Positions 37,947 through 46,963 are shown, numbered from the stretch's first letter. The stretch: 64,000 nucleotides of DNA from Winogradskyella arenosi (GCF_003337305.1 NZ_QPJO01000001.1:769203-833202); one strand, 5' to 3'. Numbers and translations: made by a program. The notes: generated by a model from the letters alone, not told the origin.

Positions 37947-39083
37947 ATGAAACTAGTTAAACAAGATATATTAAACGCTTTAAAAACTATTACGGCACCT
38001 GGAGAAGGTGAAAATATGGTAGATAGTGGTGCAGTGACAAATGTCGTGACTTTTGCCGATGAGGTTATCGTTGATATTACCATTAAAAACCCAAGTCTAC
38101 AAGCGCGTAAAAAAACTGAAGTTGAAATTTTACAAACTATCCATAAGTTGGTTTATGAAAAAGCCAAGATAAAGGTTAATGTTAAAGTTGAAGCTCCTGC
38201 TGCAGCACCAAAAAACGAAATTAAAGGAAAGGCCATTCCTGGTATACAAAATATCATTGCGGTCGCTTCTGGTAAAGGAGGTGTAGGGAAATCTACTGTT
38301 ACGGCTAATTTGGCGGTAAGCTTAGCTAAAATGGGCTTTAAAGTGGGAGTTCTTGATGCGGATATCTACGGACCATCAATTCCTATTATGTTTGATGTGG
38401 CCAATGAACGTCCTTTATCGGTTAATGTTGATGGAAAATCTAAAATGAAACCTGTAGAAAATTATGGGGTTAAAGTTTTATCTATTGGATTTTTTACCAA
38501 ACCAGATCAGGCTGTAATTTGGAGAGGCCCAATGGCGTCTAAAGCTTTAAATCAGATGATTTTTGATGCCGCTTGGGGCGAATTAGATTTCTTATTAATT
38601 GATTTACCTCCTGGAACCGGAGATATTCACCTTAGTATTATGCAAGCCTTACCAATAACAGGATCTGTTGTGGTGAGTACGCCGCAGAATGTGGCCTTAG
38701 CCGATGCTAAAAAAGGTGTGGCTATGTTTCAGCAAGAAAGTATCAACGTTCCTGTTTTAGGGATTATTGAAAATATGGCGTACTTTACTCCTGAAGAACT
38801 TCCTGAGAATAAATATTACATTTTCGGTAAAGAAGGAGCTAAATATTTAGCAGAAGATTTAGACGTACCGTTTTTAGGTGAAGTGCCATTGGTACAAAGT
38901 ATTAGAGAAGCTGGAGATTTAGGTCGCCCGGCAGCGTTACAAACGGCTACCGCTATAGAAGCCGCATTTGAAACCATCACAAGAGATGTGGTGCAACAAG
39001 TGGTTTACCGTAACGATAGTTTACCTGAAACAGAAGCTATAAAAATTACAACAATGGCAGGTTGCTCTGCTGTGAAGAAATAG
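37947..39083 (+). CDS. apbC: Mrp/NBP35 family iron-sulfur cluster carrier ATPase
   Basis: 378 residues. An N-terminal MIP18/DUF59 domain (about 1-85) precedes the P-loop ATPase, with deviant Walker A SGKGGVGKST (108-117) and switch LIDLPPGTGDIHLS. It carries or scaffolds [4Fe-4S] clusters. The CxxC expected after GIIENM is absent and replaced by AYFTPEELPENKYYIFG; the only C-terminal Cys is in MAGCSAVKK. The NifU-domain gene 49 bases downstream is a logical partner. Confidence 0.93.
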   Translation: MKLVKQDILNALKTITAPGEGENMVDSGAVTNVVTFADEVIVDITIKNPSLQARKKTEVEILQTIHKLVYEKAKIKVNVKVEAPAAAPKNEIKGKAIPGIQNIIAVASGKGGVGKSTVTANLAVSLAKMGFKVGVLDADIYGPSIPIMFDVANERPLSVNVDGKSKMKPVENYGVKVLSIGFFTKPDQAVIWRGPMASKALNQMIFDAAWGELDFLLIDLPPGTGDIHLSIMQALPITGSVVVSTPQNVALADAKKGVAMFQQESINVPVLGIIENMAYFTPEELPENKYYIFGKEGAKYLAEDLDVPFLGEVPLVQSIREAGDLGRPAALQTATAIEAAFETITRDVVQQVVYRNDSLPETEAIKITTMAGCSAVKK

Positions 39084-39132
39084 TCATTCAGTCTAAAGAA
39101 ATTTAGATTCCGAATGAATAAAAAAAGAGGAA

Positions 39133-39375
39133 ATGAGCGCAGAAGAACTTAAAAGTAATGTTGAAAAAGCATTAAACGAAATCCGTCCCTTTTTACAAAG
39201 TGATGGCGGGGATATTAACTTATTGTCTATTGATGACGGTAAATTGGTTAAAGTACAATTAGTAGGGGCTTGTACCTCTTGTAGCGTAAATCAAATGACG
39301 TTAAAGTCAGGTGTAGAAATGACTATTAAGAAATACGCACCGCAAATAGAACAAGTGGTTAATGTAGAGCTTTAA
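39133..39375 (+). CDS. NifU-domain iron-sulfur scaffold protein
   Basis: 80 residues, a stand-alone NifU C-terminal domain with the cluster ligands C47 and C50 in GACTSCSVNQMTLKSG and the preceding FLQSDGGDINL block. It supplies clusters during Fe-S protein maturation and is probably co-transcribed with the Mrp gene. Confidence 0.95.
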   Translation: MSAEELKSNVEKALNEIRPFLQSDGGDINLLSIDDGKLVKVQLVGACTSCSVNQMTLKSGVEMTIKKYAPQIEQVVNVEL

Positions 39376-39441
39376 TGTGACTTTTGTCACCAAGTCTCTA
39401 TAAGAACATCGCTACATTTGTTCTTGAAACCATCGTAATTT

Positions 39442-39525
39442 AAAAACACCTACTAGGCCTGTACTGAATATGTTTCTGTATGTAAACCTTGTAGGTTTTT
39501 AATACTTAAAAAAGAGGTGTTTTTT
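39442..39525 (+). promoter_or_regulatory. Structured leader, possible attenuator, before ferredoxin reductase
   Basis: AAAAACACCT (39442-39451) can pair with AGGTGTTTTT (39515-39524), giving a stem that ends in a T-run. The same strand can instead pair imperfectly with the GTAGGTTTTT at 39491-39500. Two alternative partners for one strand, just upstream of the ATG at 39553, is the layout of an attenuator. Other hairpins at 39377-39390 and 39402-39425 probably end nifU. Confidence 0.3.
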
Positions 39526-39552
39526 AGTAAGAAATGCCTTGGCAGTACTAGC

Positions 39553-40614
39553 ATGATTAAAACAGATATACTTATTATTGGCGCTGGCCCAACCGGACTT
39601 TTTACGGTTTTTGAAGCTGGTTTATTAAAACTTAAATGTCACTTAATTGACGCTTTGCCACAACCTGGAGGGCAGTGTACAGAACTTTATCCTAAAAAAC
39701 CTATTTATGATATTCCGGCTTATCCTGAAATCTTAGCAGGCGATTTAACGCACCGATTGATGGAGCAGTGTAAGCAGTTTGAACCAGGGTTTACCTTAGG
39801 GGAAAGGGCTGAGACTATAGAGAAGCAAGAGGACGATACGTTTATAGTAACGACCAATAAAGGGACTAAGCACCATGCGCCTGTAGTAGCGATTGCAGGT
39901 GGTTTGGGAAGTTTTGAACCTAGAAAACCTTTAATTCATAACATTGCCGATTTTGAAGATCGTGGTGTGGAATACATGATTAAAGATCCTGAAATGTACC
40001 GCAACAAAAATGTGGTGATTGCAGGTGGAGGCGATTCAGCTTTAGATTGGAGTATCTTTTTAAGCGATGTAGCTGCTAATGTGACCCTAATTCACAGACG
40101 AAATGAATTTAGAGGGCATCTCGATTCTGTAGAAAAAGTCCAAGAGTTAAAAAACAAGGGGAAAATTAATTTAATAACACCTGCTGAAGTTGTTGGTATT
40201 GTTGGCGATAAAAGTGTTAAGGCGGTTGTCGTCAAACAAGCACAGCATATAGAAAAGGAATTTGAAATAGAATGTGATCATTTTATTCCACTCTTTGGCC
40301 TTTCTCCAAAATTAGGACCTATTGCCAATTGGGGACTAGAAATAGAGAAGAATGCTATTAAAGTGGATAATGCTTTAGATTACCAAACTAATATACCTGG
40401 GATTTATGCTATTGGCGATGTTAATACATATCCAGGGAAATTAAAGCTTATTCTTTGCGGATTTCACGAGGCAACATTAATGTGTCAGTCGGCCTACCAA
40501 CGCATCAACCCAGGGAAACGTTATGTTTTAAAATATACCACGGTTGCGGGTGTAAATGGTTTTGATGGCACACGTAAAGAAGCGCCAAAAGCAGTTGTAA
40601 AAGCAATAGATTAA
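39553..40614 (+). CDS. Ferredoxin--NADP reductase, thioredoxin-reductase-like type
   Basis: 353 residues. FAD motif LIIGAGPTG (7-15), the ALPQPGGQCTELYPKKPIYD block characteristic of the TrxR-like FNR2 group, NADPH motif VVIAGGGDSALDW, and YAIGDVNTYPGKLKLI near the C-terminus. No redox-active CxxC is present, excluding thioredoxin reductase. The ATG at 39553 is preferred because MIKTDILIIGAG is the family start. A ferredoxin gene follows on the same strand, a likely electron partner. Confidence 0.9.
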   Translation: MIKTDILIIGAGPTGLFTVFEAGLLKLKCHLIDALPQPGGQCTELYPKKPIYDIPAYPEILAGDLTHRLMEQCKQFEPGFTLGERAETIEKQEDDTFIVTTNKGTKHHAPVVAIAGGLGSFEPRKPLIHNIADFEDRGVEYMIKDPEMYRNKNVVIAGGGDSALDWSIFLSDVAANVTLIHRRNEFRGHLDSVEKVQELKNKGKINLITPAEVVGIVGDKSVKAVVVKQAQHIEKEFEIECDHFIPLFGLSPKLGPIANWGLEIEKNAIKVDNALDYQTNIPGIYAIGDVNTYPGKLKLILCGFHEATLMCQSAYQRINPGKRYVLKYTTVAGVNGFDGTRKEAPKAVVKAID

Positions 40615-40637
40615 AAGAGAAGCAATCATATACGGTT

Positions 40638-40665
40638 TCCAAAAAAGGTTAGACTTTGGGAACCT
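40638..40665 (+). terminator. Hairpin after ferredoxin reductase
   Basis: GGTTTCCAAA pairs with TTTGGGAACC, one G-U pair, followed by a T-rich stretch. It is a possible terminator or processing hairpin in the 168-base gap before ferredoxin. Confidence 0.45.
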
Positions 40666-40782
40666 GTTGTTTTCTTTATTAAAGGTTTTACCTACCTTAG
40701 TCCTACGGGCTTAAAATAGGGTATTTAAAGAACTAAAAGTCGTCGTTTGAAATAAAGAGACCTGAAGAATCAGGGAAAGCAT

Positions 40783-41115
40783 ATGGAACAAGATATTAAT
40801 ATTACAATCATTGATAGAGAAGGCGTAAAACATCAAGTAGAGGCTCCAACTGATATGGCTATGAATTTAATGGAAGTGGTAAGATCTTATGAGCTTGCTC
40901 CTGAAGGAACCATAGGGGTTTGCGGCGGAATGGCAATGTGTGCTTCTTGTCAGTGTTATGTTCTGAGTGAAACGGAATTGCCAGAGATGCAAGATGATGA
41001 AGAAGCGATGCTTTCTGAAGCCTTTGATGTAAAGGAGAACTCTCGTTTAGGCTGTCAGATTCAAATGACACCAGATATGGAGGGCTTAGAAGTAGAGCTG
41101 GCTCCAGAGAGCTAA
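40783..41115 (+). CDS. [2Fe-2S] ferredoxin, adrenodoxin type
   Basis: 110 residues. Cluster ligands C47, C53, C56 and C91 follow the CX5CX2CXnC pattern of adrenodoxin-like ferredoxins (VCGGMAMCASCQCYV, RLGCQIQ). It is probably reduced by the product of 39553-40614. Acidic residues near the C-terminus (DMEGLEVELAPES) fit electron-partner docking. Confidence 0.93.
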   Translation: MEQDINITIIDREGVKHQVEAPTDMAMNLMEVVRSYELAPEGTIGVCGGMAMCASCQCYVLSETELPEMQDDEEAMLSEAFDVKENSRLGCQIQMTPDMEGLEVELAPES

Positions 41116-41130
41116 TAGCTAAACCGTTGC

Positions 41131-42027
41131 TTAGGTTGTTTTATAATCCTTTAAAGGCGTAGGTCCTTCTAAGATAAAGCGGTCAATTTTTAAATTGCCA
41201 TCTTCAGAGGTCACAACCTGCCATTTAATTAATGAAATGGCTCCGTTTTCAATCTCTAAACCCGTTATGCTTCTAGGGTGTACACAACTCCCATCATTAA
41301 AATAAGCAATGTCACCAGGCTCTGGAAATCGTGGCCGATGCGTATGGCCTACAATCGTAATAACATTGTTATTTCTTATAATCCATTCCTTGGTACGCTT
41401 TTCAATTTTAATAAGCTCGGTATAATTTTTTGCCGGACTGGTAGGATCAGCGATGCCCATAACATTTAAGGGCTTCCATAACACACGAACCATAAAACGA
41501 CTCCATTTCCAAAACAAAAAATTCCACCAATCGGCCTGATGGCCATGTGTAAGAAAGAGTTGCTGTTTGGTGTCGGTATGCTCTAAAACAATAGCTTCAT
41601 GATAGTGGAGGTTGCAAAATAAATCCTCCTCATTTCCGGTTTTAGGATCAAAAAAAGAATAAAGATTTTTTTCTACATATTTAGGATTCCGATAGACCAT
41701 ATCATGATTGCCCCAAATCATGTGTAAACGGTCTTCATCATGAAACTGTTTCATTAACATATACACGTTTTTGTGAGCTTTAAAAATAGATTCAAACGAT
41801 AAGTTTTCCCAAAGTTCATCTCCATCACCAAGCTCGCAATAACTAAACCCTTTCAGGTAATAATGTCTTAAAGCATGGTAGTAGATGTTTCTATTGTTCG
41901 CAAAATCATCAGCAAAACTATTATCTCCGCGATGGCAATCGCTAAAGAGAATGATCTTAGAAGTATCATTAAACGTTAAACGTTTTGCATTTTTATAAGC
42001 ACGATCTAAGCGGGTTTGTGAAGACAT
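41131..42027 (-). CDS. Calcineurin-like metallophosphoesterase
   Basis: 298 residues with all five metallophosphatase motifs: FSDCHRGD, ELGDGDELWE (GDGDE variant of GDxxD), WGNHDM, THGHQADWW and VGHTHRPRFP. It resembles the LpxH/UDP-diacylglucosamine hydrolase and Icc-like families but is longer. The substrate is not evident. Confidence 0.85.
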   Translation of the reverse strand: MSSQTRLDRAYKNAKRLTFNDTSKIILFSDCHRGDNSFADDFANNRNIYYHALRHYYLKGFSYCELGDGDELWENLSFESIFKAHKNVYMLMKQFHDEDRLHMIWGNHDMVYRNPKYVEKNLYSFFDPKTGNEEDLFCNLHYHEAIVLEHTDTKQQLFLTHGHQADWWNFLFWKWSRFMVRVLWKPLNVMGIADPTSPAKNYTELIKIEKRTKEWIIRNNNVITIVGHTHRPRFPEPGDIAYFNDGSCVHPRSITGLEIENGAISLIKWQVVTSEDGNLKIDRFILEGPTPLKDYKTT

Positions 42028-42042
42028 GGTATAAATGTAACT

Positions 42043-42078
42043 AAAAATGCCTCTCTAAGGTAGAGAAGCATTTTTTTT
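42043..42078 (-). terminator. Terminator of the acyl-CoA dehydrogenase gene
   Basis: AAATGCCTCTCTA/TAGAGAAGCATTT stem flanked by A- and T-runs, 45 bases past the stop at 42123 and before the phosphoesterase start. Confidence 0.65.
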
Positions 42079-42122
42079 CGTTTATTAAATAATAGTAGAT
42101 TTTAAAGTCTGAAGTTCTCAAC

Positions 42123-43301
42123 TTATTTAAAAGCATTAAGACCTGTAACATCAAGCCCTGTAATGAGAAGGTGAATATCGTGTGTGCCTTCATAGGTAAT
42201 TACACTTTCAAGATTCATCATATGTCGCATTATGCTGTATTCACCACTAATGCCCATACCGCCTAACATTTGTCGAGCTTCTCTAGCGATGTTAAGTGCC
42301 ATATCTACGTTATTTCTTTTTGCCATTGAGATTTGTGCTGAGGTTGCCGTACCATTTTCGCGCATAACCCCAAGACGCCACGCTAATAATTGAGCTTTGG
42401 TGATTTCGGTAATCATTTCAGCAAGTTTCTTTTGTTGCAATTGAAATTGACCGATAGGTTTATCAAATTGTAAGCGTTCCTTACTGTAACGTAAGGCTGT
42501 ATCATAACAATCCATAGCAGCTCCTATAGCACCCCAAGCAATACCAAAACGTGCCGAGTCTAAACAACCTAAAGGGGCACCTAATCCCGATTTGTTTGGG
42601 AGTAAGTTTTCTTTAGGGACTTTGACATTATCAAAAATCAGTTCGCCCGTAGCAGAGGCTCTCAGCGACCATTTGTTGTGCGTTTCAGGAGTAGAGAAAC
42701 CTTCCATACCGCGTTCTACAACAAGTCCGTGAATGCGTCCTTCTTCATTTTTAGCCCATACCACAGCAAGGTCGCAAAACGGGGCATTACTAATCCACAT
42801 TTTGGCCCCATTAAGTAAGTAGTGGTCGCCCATATCTTTAAAGTTGGTTACCATACCGCCAGGATTAGAACCGTGATCGGGTTCGGTTAATCCAAAAGAA
42901 CCCATCCATTCCCCTGAGGCTAGTTTAGGTAAGTATTTTTGGCGTTGGTCTTCATTTCCATATTTCCAAATGGGATACATAACTAATGACGATTGCACAG
43001 AGGCTGTACTTCTAACCCCAGAGTCGCCACGCTCAATTTCTTGCATAATTAAACCATAAGAAATTTGATCTAATCCTGCGCCACCATAAGCTTCAGGGAT
43101 ATAAGGGCCAAAAGCTCCTATCTCCGCAAGCCCTTTTACAATTTGAGTTGGGAATTCGGCACGCTGAGCGTAATCCTCAATAATAGGCGAGACGTCTCGT
43201 TTTACCCATTCTCTGGCAGCATCACGTATTAATTTGTGCTCTTCAGTTAATAATTCGTCAAGGTTATAATAGTCTGGTGCTTCGAATAAGTCTGGTTTCA
43301 T
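42123..43301 (-). CDS. gcdH: Acyl-CoA dehydrogenase, glutaryl-CoA dehydrogenase type
   Basis: 392-residue flavoenzyme. GSNPGGMVTNF, KMWISNAPFCDLAVVWAKNE, HNKWSLRASATGELIFDNV and the active-site region VITYEGTHDIHLLITGLDVTG match glutaryl-CoA dehydrogenase. The Glu of YEGT is the catalytic base. It oxidises and decarboxylates glutaryl-CoA to crotonyl-CoA in lysine and tryptophan catabolism. Saccharopine dehydrogenase 21 kb away may feed the same route. A single gene; its -7 box is at 43382-43389. Confidence 0.9.
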   Translation of the reverse strand: MKPDLFEAPDYYNLDELLTEEHKLIRDAAREWVKRDVSPIIEDYAQRAEFPTQIVKGLAEIGAFGPYIPEAYGGAGLDQISYGLIMQEIERGDSGVRSTASVQSSLVMYPIWKYGNEDQRQKYLPKLASGEWMGSFGLTEPDHGSNPGGMVTNFKDMGDHYLLNGAKMWISNAPFCDLAVVWAKNEEGRIHGLVVERGMEGFSTPETHNKWSLRASATGELIFDNVKVPKENLLPNKSGLGAPLGCLDSARFGIAWGAIGAAMDCYDTALRYSKERLQFDKPIGQFQLQQKKLAEMITEITKAQLLAWRLGVMRENGTATSAQISMAKRNNVDMALNIAREARQMLGGMGISGEYSIMRHMMNLESVITYEGTHDIHLLITGLDVTGLNAFK

Positions 43302-43381
43302 TAGAGTGTTTTGTTGGTTATAAACGGGTCAAATCCAAGAACAGTTGCTCAAGGAATTCATGTTGTTTATTTAGTTTCAAA

Positions 43382-43389
43382 CAAAAATA
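43382..43389 (-). promoter_or_regulatory. TAnnTTTG -7 box for gcdH
   Basis: TATTTTTG on the minus strand, 80 bases upstream of the gcdH ATG. Confidence 0.35.
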
Positions 43390-43419
43390 ACGAAATCGTT
43401 TTCAGCCTACAAAGCAATC

Positions 43420-44133
43420 TTACATTTTCAAATAAAAATCTTTGGTAAGATTAATGTAGTCTTCAGTGTATTGATGGCGAGCGGTTTCTATAATTAATTC
43501 TGAAGTTTCTGTGGTTTTTTCTTCAAAAGAAAATTCTATTAAGCTGCGTTTTACAGCTGTATCGGGGTTGCCTTTTACGTGAAGTTTGCGTTGTGGAGAC
43601 AAACCTGCTGTTTCGGCTAAAGCGATAAAATTGGTCTCTTCTTTATGCGGAATGATCACAGAAAATACTCCTGTTTCAGACAGTAAGTTTACCACTGCAT
43701 AGATAAGATGTTCAAAAGGCATGGCGTCATTAAAACGGGCTAAATCTCTTGAAGGATTTTCAGTTTTGTAATCTTCAGAATAAAAAGGAGGGTTACATAT
43801 AATAAGGTCGTAACGGTCTTCAATTTCTTCAACAAACTCTAAAAGTGAAGCATGATAGCAAAACAAGCGATCTGCCCATGGAGAGTTTTCAAAATTTTCA
43901 GAGCATTGTTCATAAGCGTTATCATCAATTTCAAGACCTTCAATATTTTGCGCCGCACTGCGTTGGGCCATCATTAAAGATAAGACACCGGTACCTGCCC
44001 CAATATCTAAAACAGAAAATGGTTGGTGGTCTAAGGAGGTCCAAGCGCCAAGTAATACACCATCGGTGCCAATTTTCATAGCACATTGGTCTTGGGAAAC
44101 AGTAAATTCCTTAAATTGAAATGGTTTGCTCAT
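43420..44133 (-). CDS. tRNA1(Val) (adenine(37)-N6)-methyltransferase (TrmN6/YfiC)
   Basis: 237 residues. Starts FQFKEFTVSQDQCAMKIGTD, continues GVLLGAW, and has SAM motif VLDIGAGTGVLSLMMAQR and catalytic NPPFYSEDYK, as in YfiC. It forms m6A37 in tRNA-Val. It lies 20 bases downstream of rimM, giving an RNA-modification gene cluster. Confidence 0.92.
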   Translation of the reverse strand: MSKPFQFKEFTVSQDQCAMKIGTDGVLLGAWTSLDHQPFSVLDIGAGTGVLSLMMAQRSAAQNIEGLEIDDNAYEQCSENFENSPWADRLFCYHASLLEFVEEIEDRYDLIICNPPFYSEDYKTENPSRDLARFNDAMPFEHLIYAVVNLLSETGVFSVIIPHKEETNFIALAETAGLSPQRKLHVKGNPDTAVKRSLIEFSFEEKTTETSELIIETARHQYTEDYINLTKDFYLKM

Positions 44134-44153
44134 GGTTTTGTGGTAACTGCAGT

Positions 44154-44684
44154 CTAAGATTCTAAATAGAGGTCAATAAGGCCTTCTGGAGTTTTAACTT
44201 CTATGGTTTGCTGCTCACGGTCTACCTTTACAATAAATTCGTCATTCATAGGAATTAAAATTTCAATACCATCTCTATCAATTTCAAACAAAGCTTGAGC
44301 GGTAGAGTCATTAATGCCAGTTATTGTTCCAACAGCACCAAAATTTTGATCTTTTATTTTAAACCCAATAACTTCATGAAAGTAAAATTTATCACCTTCT
44401 AGCTTAGGCAGTAAATCTAAAGGGAGGTATAAATCGGTTTTTATAAGCGCATCAGCATCGGCTTCCGTATCTACATCTTCAAATTTTAAACGCAATAAAT
44501 CGGATTTGTGTAATTGCGACGATTCTACAAAAAAGGGAACAAGGTTACCTCTTAAATCTACAAAAATAGCCTCTAACTGATCGTATAAATCAGGCTCATC
44601 TGTATCTAATTTGGCTAAAAGTTCGCCTTTAAAGCTATATTTTTTTACAATTTTACCGAGGTAGAAACAATCGTCTTTTTTCAA
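44154..44684 (-). CDS. rimM: Ribosome maturation factor RimM
   Basis: 176 residues. Begins CFYLGKIVKKYSFKGELLAK, the RimM N-terminal domain; a PRC-barrel C-terminal domain follows (YFHEVIGFKIKD to the end). It assists 16S rRNA processing and 30S head assembly and binds S19. It lies 166 bases after rpsP and is followed by trmN6. Confidence 0.95.
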   Translation of the reverse strand: MKKDDCFYLGKIVKKYSFKGELLAKLDTDEPDLYDQLEAIFVDLRGNLVPFFVESSQLHKSDLLRLKFEDVDTEADADALIKTDLYLPLDLLPKLEGDKFYFHEVIGFKIKDQNFGAVGTITGINDSTAQALFEIDRDGIEILIPMNDEFIVKVDREQQTIEVKTPEGLIDLYLES

Positions 44685-44731
44685 AATATCTTAATTATTA
44701 CAGGGTTTAGGGACTAAAACGTCTAGTAAAG

Positions 44732-44781
44732 CCCTACAACTGTAGGTTAAAATAATAAGGCGTTTTTAAGAAGGCCTTATT
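44732..44781 (-). other. Two hairpins in the rpsP-rimM gap
   Basis: CCTACA-AC-TGTAGG at 44732-44745 and AATAAGGC/GCCTTATT at 44754-44781. They may set processing or partial readthrough between the rpsP terminator and rimM. Confidence 0.4.
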
Positions 44782-44795
44782 GCAAATTACATTAT

Positions 44796-44824
44796 AAAAA
44801 AACCCAGACCTAATAAAGTCTGGG
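44796..44824 (-). terminator. Terminator after rpsP
   Basis: The strong stem AACCCAGAC/GTCTGGGTT is followed on the minus strand by T residues, 27 bases past the rpsP stop. rimM must be reached by readthrough or its own promoter. Confidence 0.75.
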
Positions 44825-44850
44825 TTTAAAAGTATAAAAAATATTATTTT

Positions 44851-45366
44851 TTACTCTTCTTCGCTTGAAGCATTTGTGTCTTCAGTTGCAACATCTTCTG
44901 CTACTTCTTCTTCAACTACTGGTGCAGCTGCAGCGATACGTGCTTCATTAACAGCTTTTTCAGCGGCATGAGCTTTAGCTTTAGCTTCAGCATCAGCTTG
45001 AGATAAACCGTCAGCTTTAGCTTGTACTTTAGCTGCTTTTTCTTCTAACCAAGCGTTGAATTTCTCTTCAGCTTGCTCTTCAGTTAAAGCTCCTTTTCTT
45101 ACACCACCAGCTAAATGATTTTTAAGCATAGCTCCTTTATAAGATAAAATTGCTTTTGCTGTGTCAGTTGGTTGAGCTCCGTTTTGTAACCATTGTACGG
45201 CTCCGTCAACGTTTAACTCAATTGTTGCTGGGTTAGTGTTTGGATTGTAAGCCCCTAATTTCTCAAGGTATTTACCATCTCTTTTTGCGCGTGAATCCGC
45301 TGCTACGATCCAGTAATAAGGTTTTCCTTTCTTACCGTGTCTTTGTAATCTAATTTTTACAGGCAT
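44851..45366 (-). CDS. rpsP: 30S ribosomal protein S16 with long C-terminal extension
   Basis: 171 residues, about twice the usual length. The S16 core ([50 protein letters not shown]) occupies about 1-80. An Ala/Glu/Lys-rich tail with coiled-coil character, ending in acidic residues, follows. Such tails are known in Bacteroidota S16. Its promoter box is at 45413-45420. Confidence 0.96.
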   Translation of the reverse strand: MPVKIRLQRHGKKGKPYYWIVAADSRAKRDGKYLEKLGAYNPNTNPATIELNVDGAVQWLQNGAQPTDTAKAILSYKGAMLKNHLAGGVRKGALTEEQAEEKFNAWLEEKAAKVQAKADGLSQADAEAKAKAHAAEKAVNEARIAAAAPVVEEEVAEDVATEDTNASSEEE

Positions 45367-45380
45367 AATAATTAATTAAT

Positions 45381-45420
45381 GAGGTTCTCGACCTCTGTTA
45401 TTAATGAGGGCGCAAAGATA
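45381..45420 (-). promoter_or_regulatory. rpsP -7 box and leader hairpin
   Basis: TATCTTTG on the minus strand (45413-45420) and the hairpin GAGGT-TCTCG-ACCTC (45381-45395) lie within a leader of about 40 bases. Confidence 0.45.
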
Positions 45421-45502
45421 ATATAAATTTTTAATATTCAGTAAGATAATTTGTAAGGTGTAAAAAGAAATGCCTATTTAAAGGCATTATGAAAAATTAT
45501 TA

Positions 45503-45533
45503 TATTTTTGGCGCTCTTGTTTCCCTATATTTG
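45503..45533 (+). promoter_or_regulatory. Two candidate TAnnTTTG boxes for the Ca-repeat lipoprotein
   Basis: TATTTTTG (45503-45510) and TATATTTG (45526-45533) lie 52 and 29 bases before the ATG. Either could be the -7 element. Confidence 0.35.
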
Positions 45534-45562
45534 GGGGCATCTACAAAAATATTTTACAGAAT

Positions 45563-46771
45563 ATGAAAAAACTACTTCTCCTATCCCTTGTTTTTCTAAC
45601 GATGTATAGCTGCGGCGACGAAGTTCAATTTAACACTCCTGCTTTTCAAGGAGACCGTGAAAATGAACTTTGGAGAGCTAAAAGCTTTTCAGCAAGTATA
45701 GATGCCAATGGCTTTCTTACCATTACCGGTGCTAATAATTACGAAACGGTAGAACTTACAGTACCTTCGGTTATTGAATCGGAATTTATTGTAGGAGATA
45801 TAGATGTTATTGAAGCCAAATATACCGACGGTTTCGGAACTGAATATTCTACAACAAATACCCCTGATGAAAGTGTCTCAGTATATCCTGAACTCGGTGA
45901 AATTACTATCGAAGAAATTGATGTGGTGAATAAAACATTTACAGGAACGTATCGTTTTTTAGCGTTTGATGCTTCTGGATTAAATTCTGTTGGGTTTACC
46001 AATGGAATCTTCTTTAAAGTTCCTTTGCTTTCTGGTGAATTGCCAACGGACCCAATTACTTGTTTAGATGTAGAAACGGCTGCACAAACGGCTTTATTGG
46101 CATACCAAGCAACGTTTTCTCCAGATTTAGAATTTGTAAGTAGAGCGGCTTTTGAAGCGGCATGTACTGCTTACAGTCAGGCTTTAACCGAGCAACGTAC
46201 CTTTTGTGGTGATGCCGATGGTAGCTTACAAGCAGCAATAGAAGCTTTAGATGGTTGTGCGTTTCCTTGTGATTTAGCTGTAGCAAATGTTACTGAAGCT
46301 GAAGCACAATACACCACAGCAACCATTGGAAATTACGTTGAAAAATGTGATCAGTATAGTTTATACTTACAAGAACAAATAGATATTTGTGGTGACGCCG
46401 ATGGAAGTATTCAAGCAGAAATAGACAGTTTAAATTGTGGTGATACGGATTCGGACGGTGTGCCAGATGTGTTTGAAGATTTTAATGTTGATGGCGACTT
46501 AGATAACGATGATATAGACAATGATGGTATTGCTAACTATTTAGATAATGAGGATGATGGCGATGGGATACTGACATTCTATGAAGCTAAAGATGCTGAT
46601 GGAAACCCGGTAGATACAGATGGTGATGGTGATTTCGATTATTTAGATAATGACGATGATGGTGATGGAGTACTCACAGCAAATGAAGGTGCAGATCCAA
46701 ATGGTGATGGAAATCCTGATGATGCTCTTGATACAGACGGTAACGGTGTGCCAGATTATTTGCAAGCCTAA
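45563..46771 (+). CDS. Lipoprotein with internal Cys repeats and calcium-binding Asp-rich repeats
   Basis: 402 residues with lipobox TMYSC (Cys17). About 20-160 is a beta-rich region shared by many Bacteroidota lipoproteins. Two diverged repeats of about 60 residues follow (about 172-295); each begins with Cys and has the core CGDADGS ([28 protein letters not shown]). The last 105 residues are thrombospondin type 3-like repeats ([36 protein letters not shown]). These bind calcium and often rigidify surface proteins. There is no sorting domain; it is a surface lipoprotein of unknown function. Confidence 0.8.
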   Translation: MKKLLLLSLVFLTMYSCGDEVQFNTPAFQGDRENELWRAKSFSASIDANGFLTITGANNYETVELTVPSVIESEFIVGDIDVIEAKYTDGFGTEYSTTNTPDESVSVYPELGEITIEEIDVVNKTFTGTYRFLAFDASGLNSVGFTNGIFFKVPLLSGELPTDPITCLDVETAAQTALLAYQATFSPDLEFVSRAAFEAACTAYSQALTEQRTFCGDADGSLQAAIEALDGCAFPCDLAVANVTEAEAQYTTATIGNYVEKCDQYSLYLQEQIDICGDADGSIQAEIDSLNCGDTDSDGVPDVFEDFNVDGDLDNDDIDNDGIANYLDNEDDGDGILTFYEAKDADGNPVDTDGDGDFDYLDNDDDGDGVLTANEGADPNGDGNPDDALDTDGNGVPDYLQA

Positions 46772-46794
46772 TTGGTTTAAAACATAAACTTTTT

Positions 46795-46828
46795 AAAAGC
46801 GTTAATTCATTGGGATTAGCGCTTTTTT
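46795..46828 (+). terminator. Terminator of the Ca-repeat lipoprotein
   Basis: AAAAGCGTTAAT pairs with ATTAGCGCTTTT (one G-U), followed by a T-run. Confidence 0.75.
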
Positions 46829-46963
46829 GTTAAATAGTATTAAGACTTTGTTAAAGATGTTAATTCATTTTCTAAAGGCGTTTATAACGTTTATCTTGAA
46901 GATGATGTGAAACAATACGCATCATTAAAAAAGGTATTGAAATCTCAAAATGATAAAGATATT

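Noticed and set aside
39553..40614. Thioredoxin reductase
   Set aside because: The fold is similar, but the redox CxxC is absent and a ferredoxin gene follows, so ferredoxin-NADP reductase fits better.
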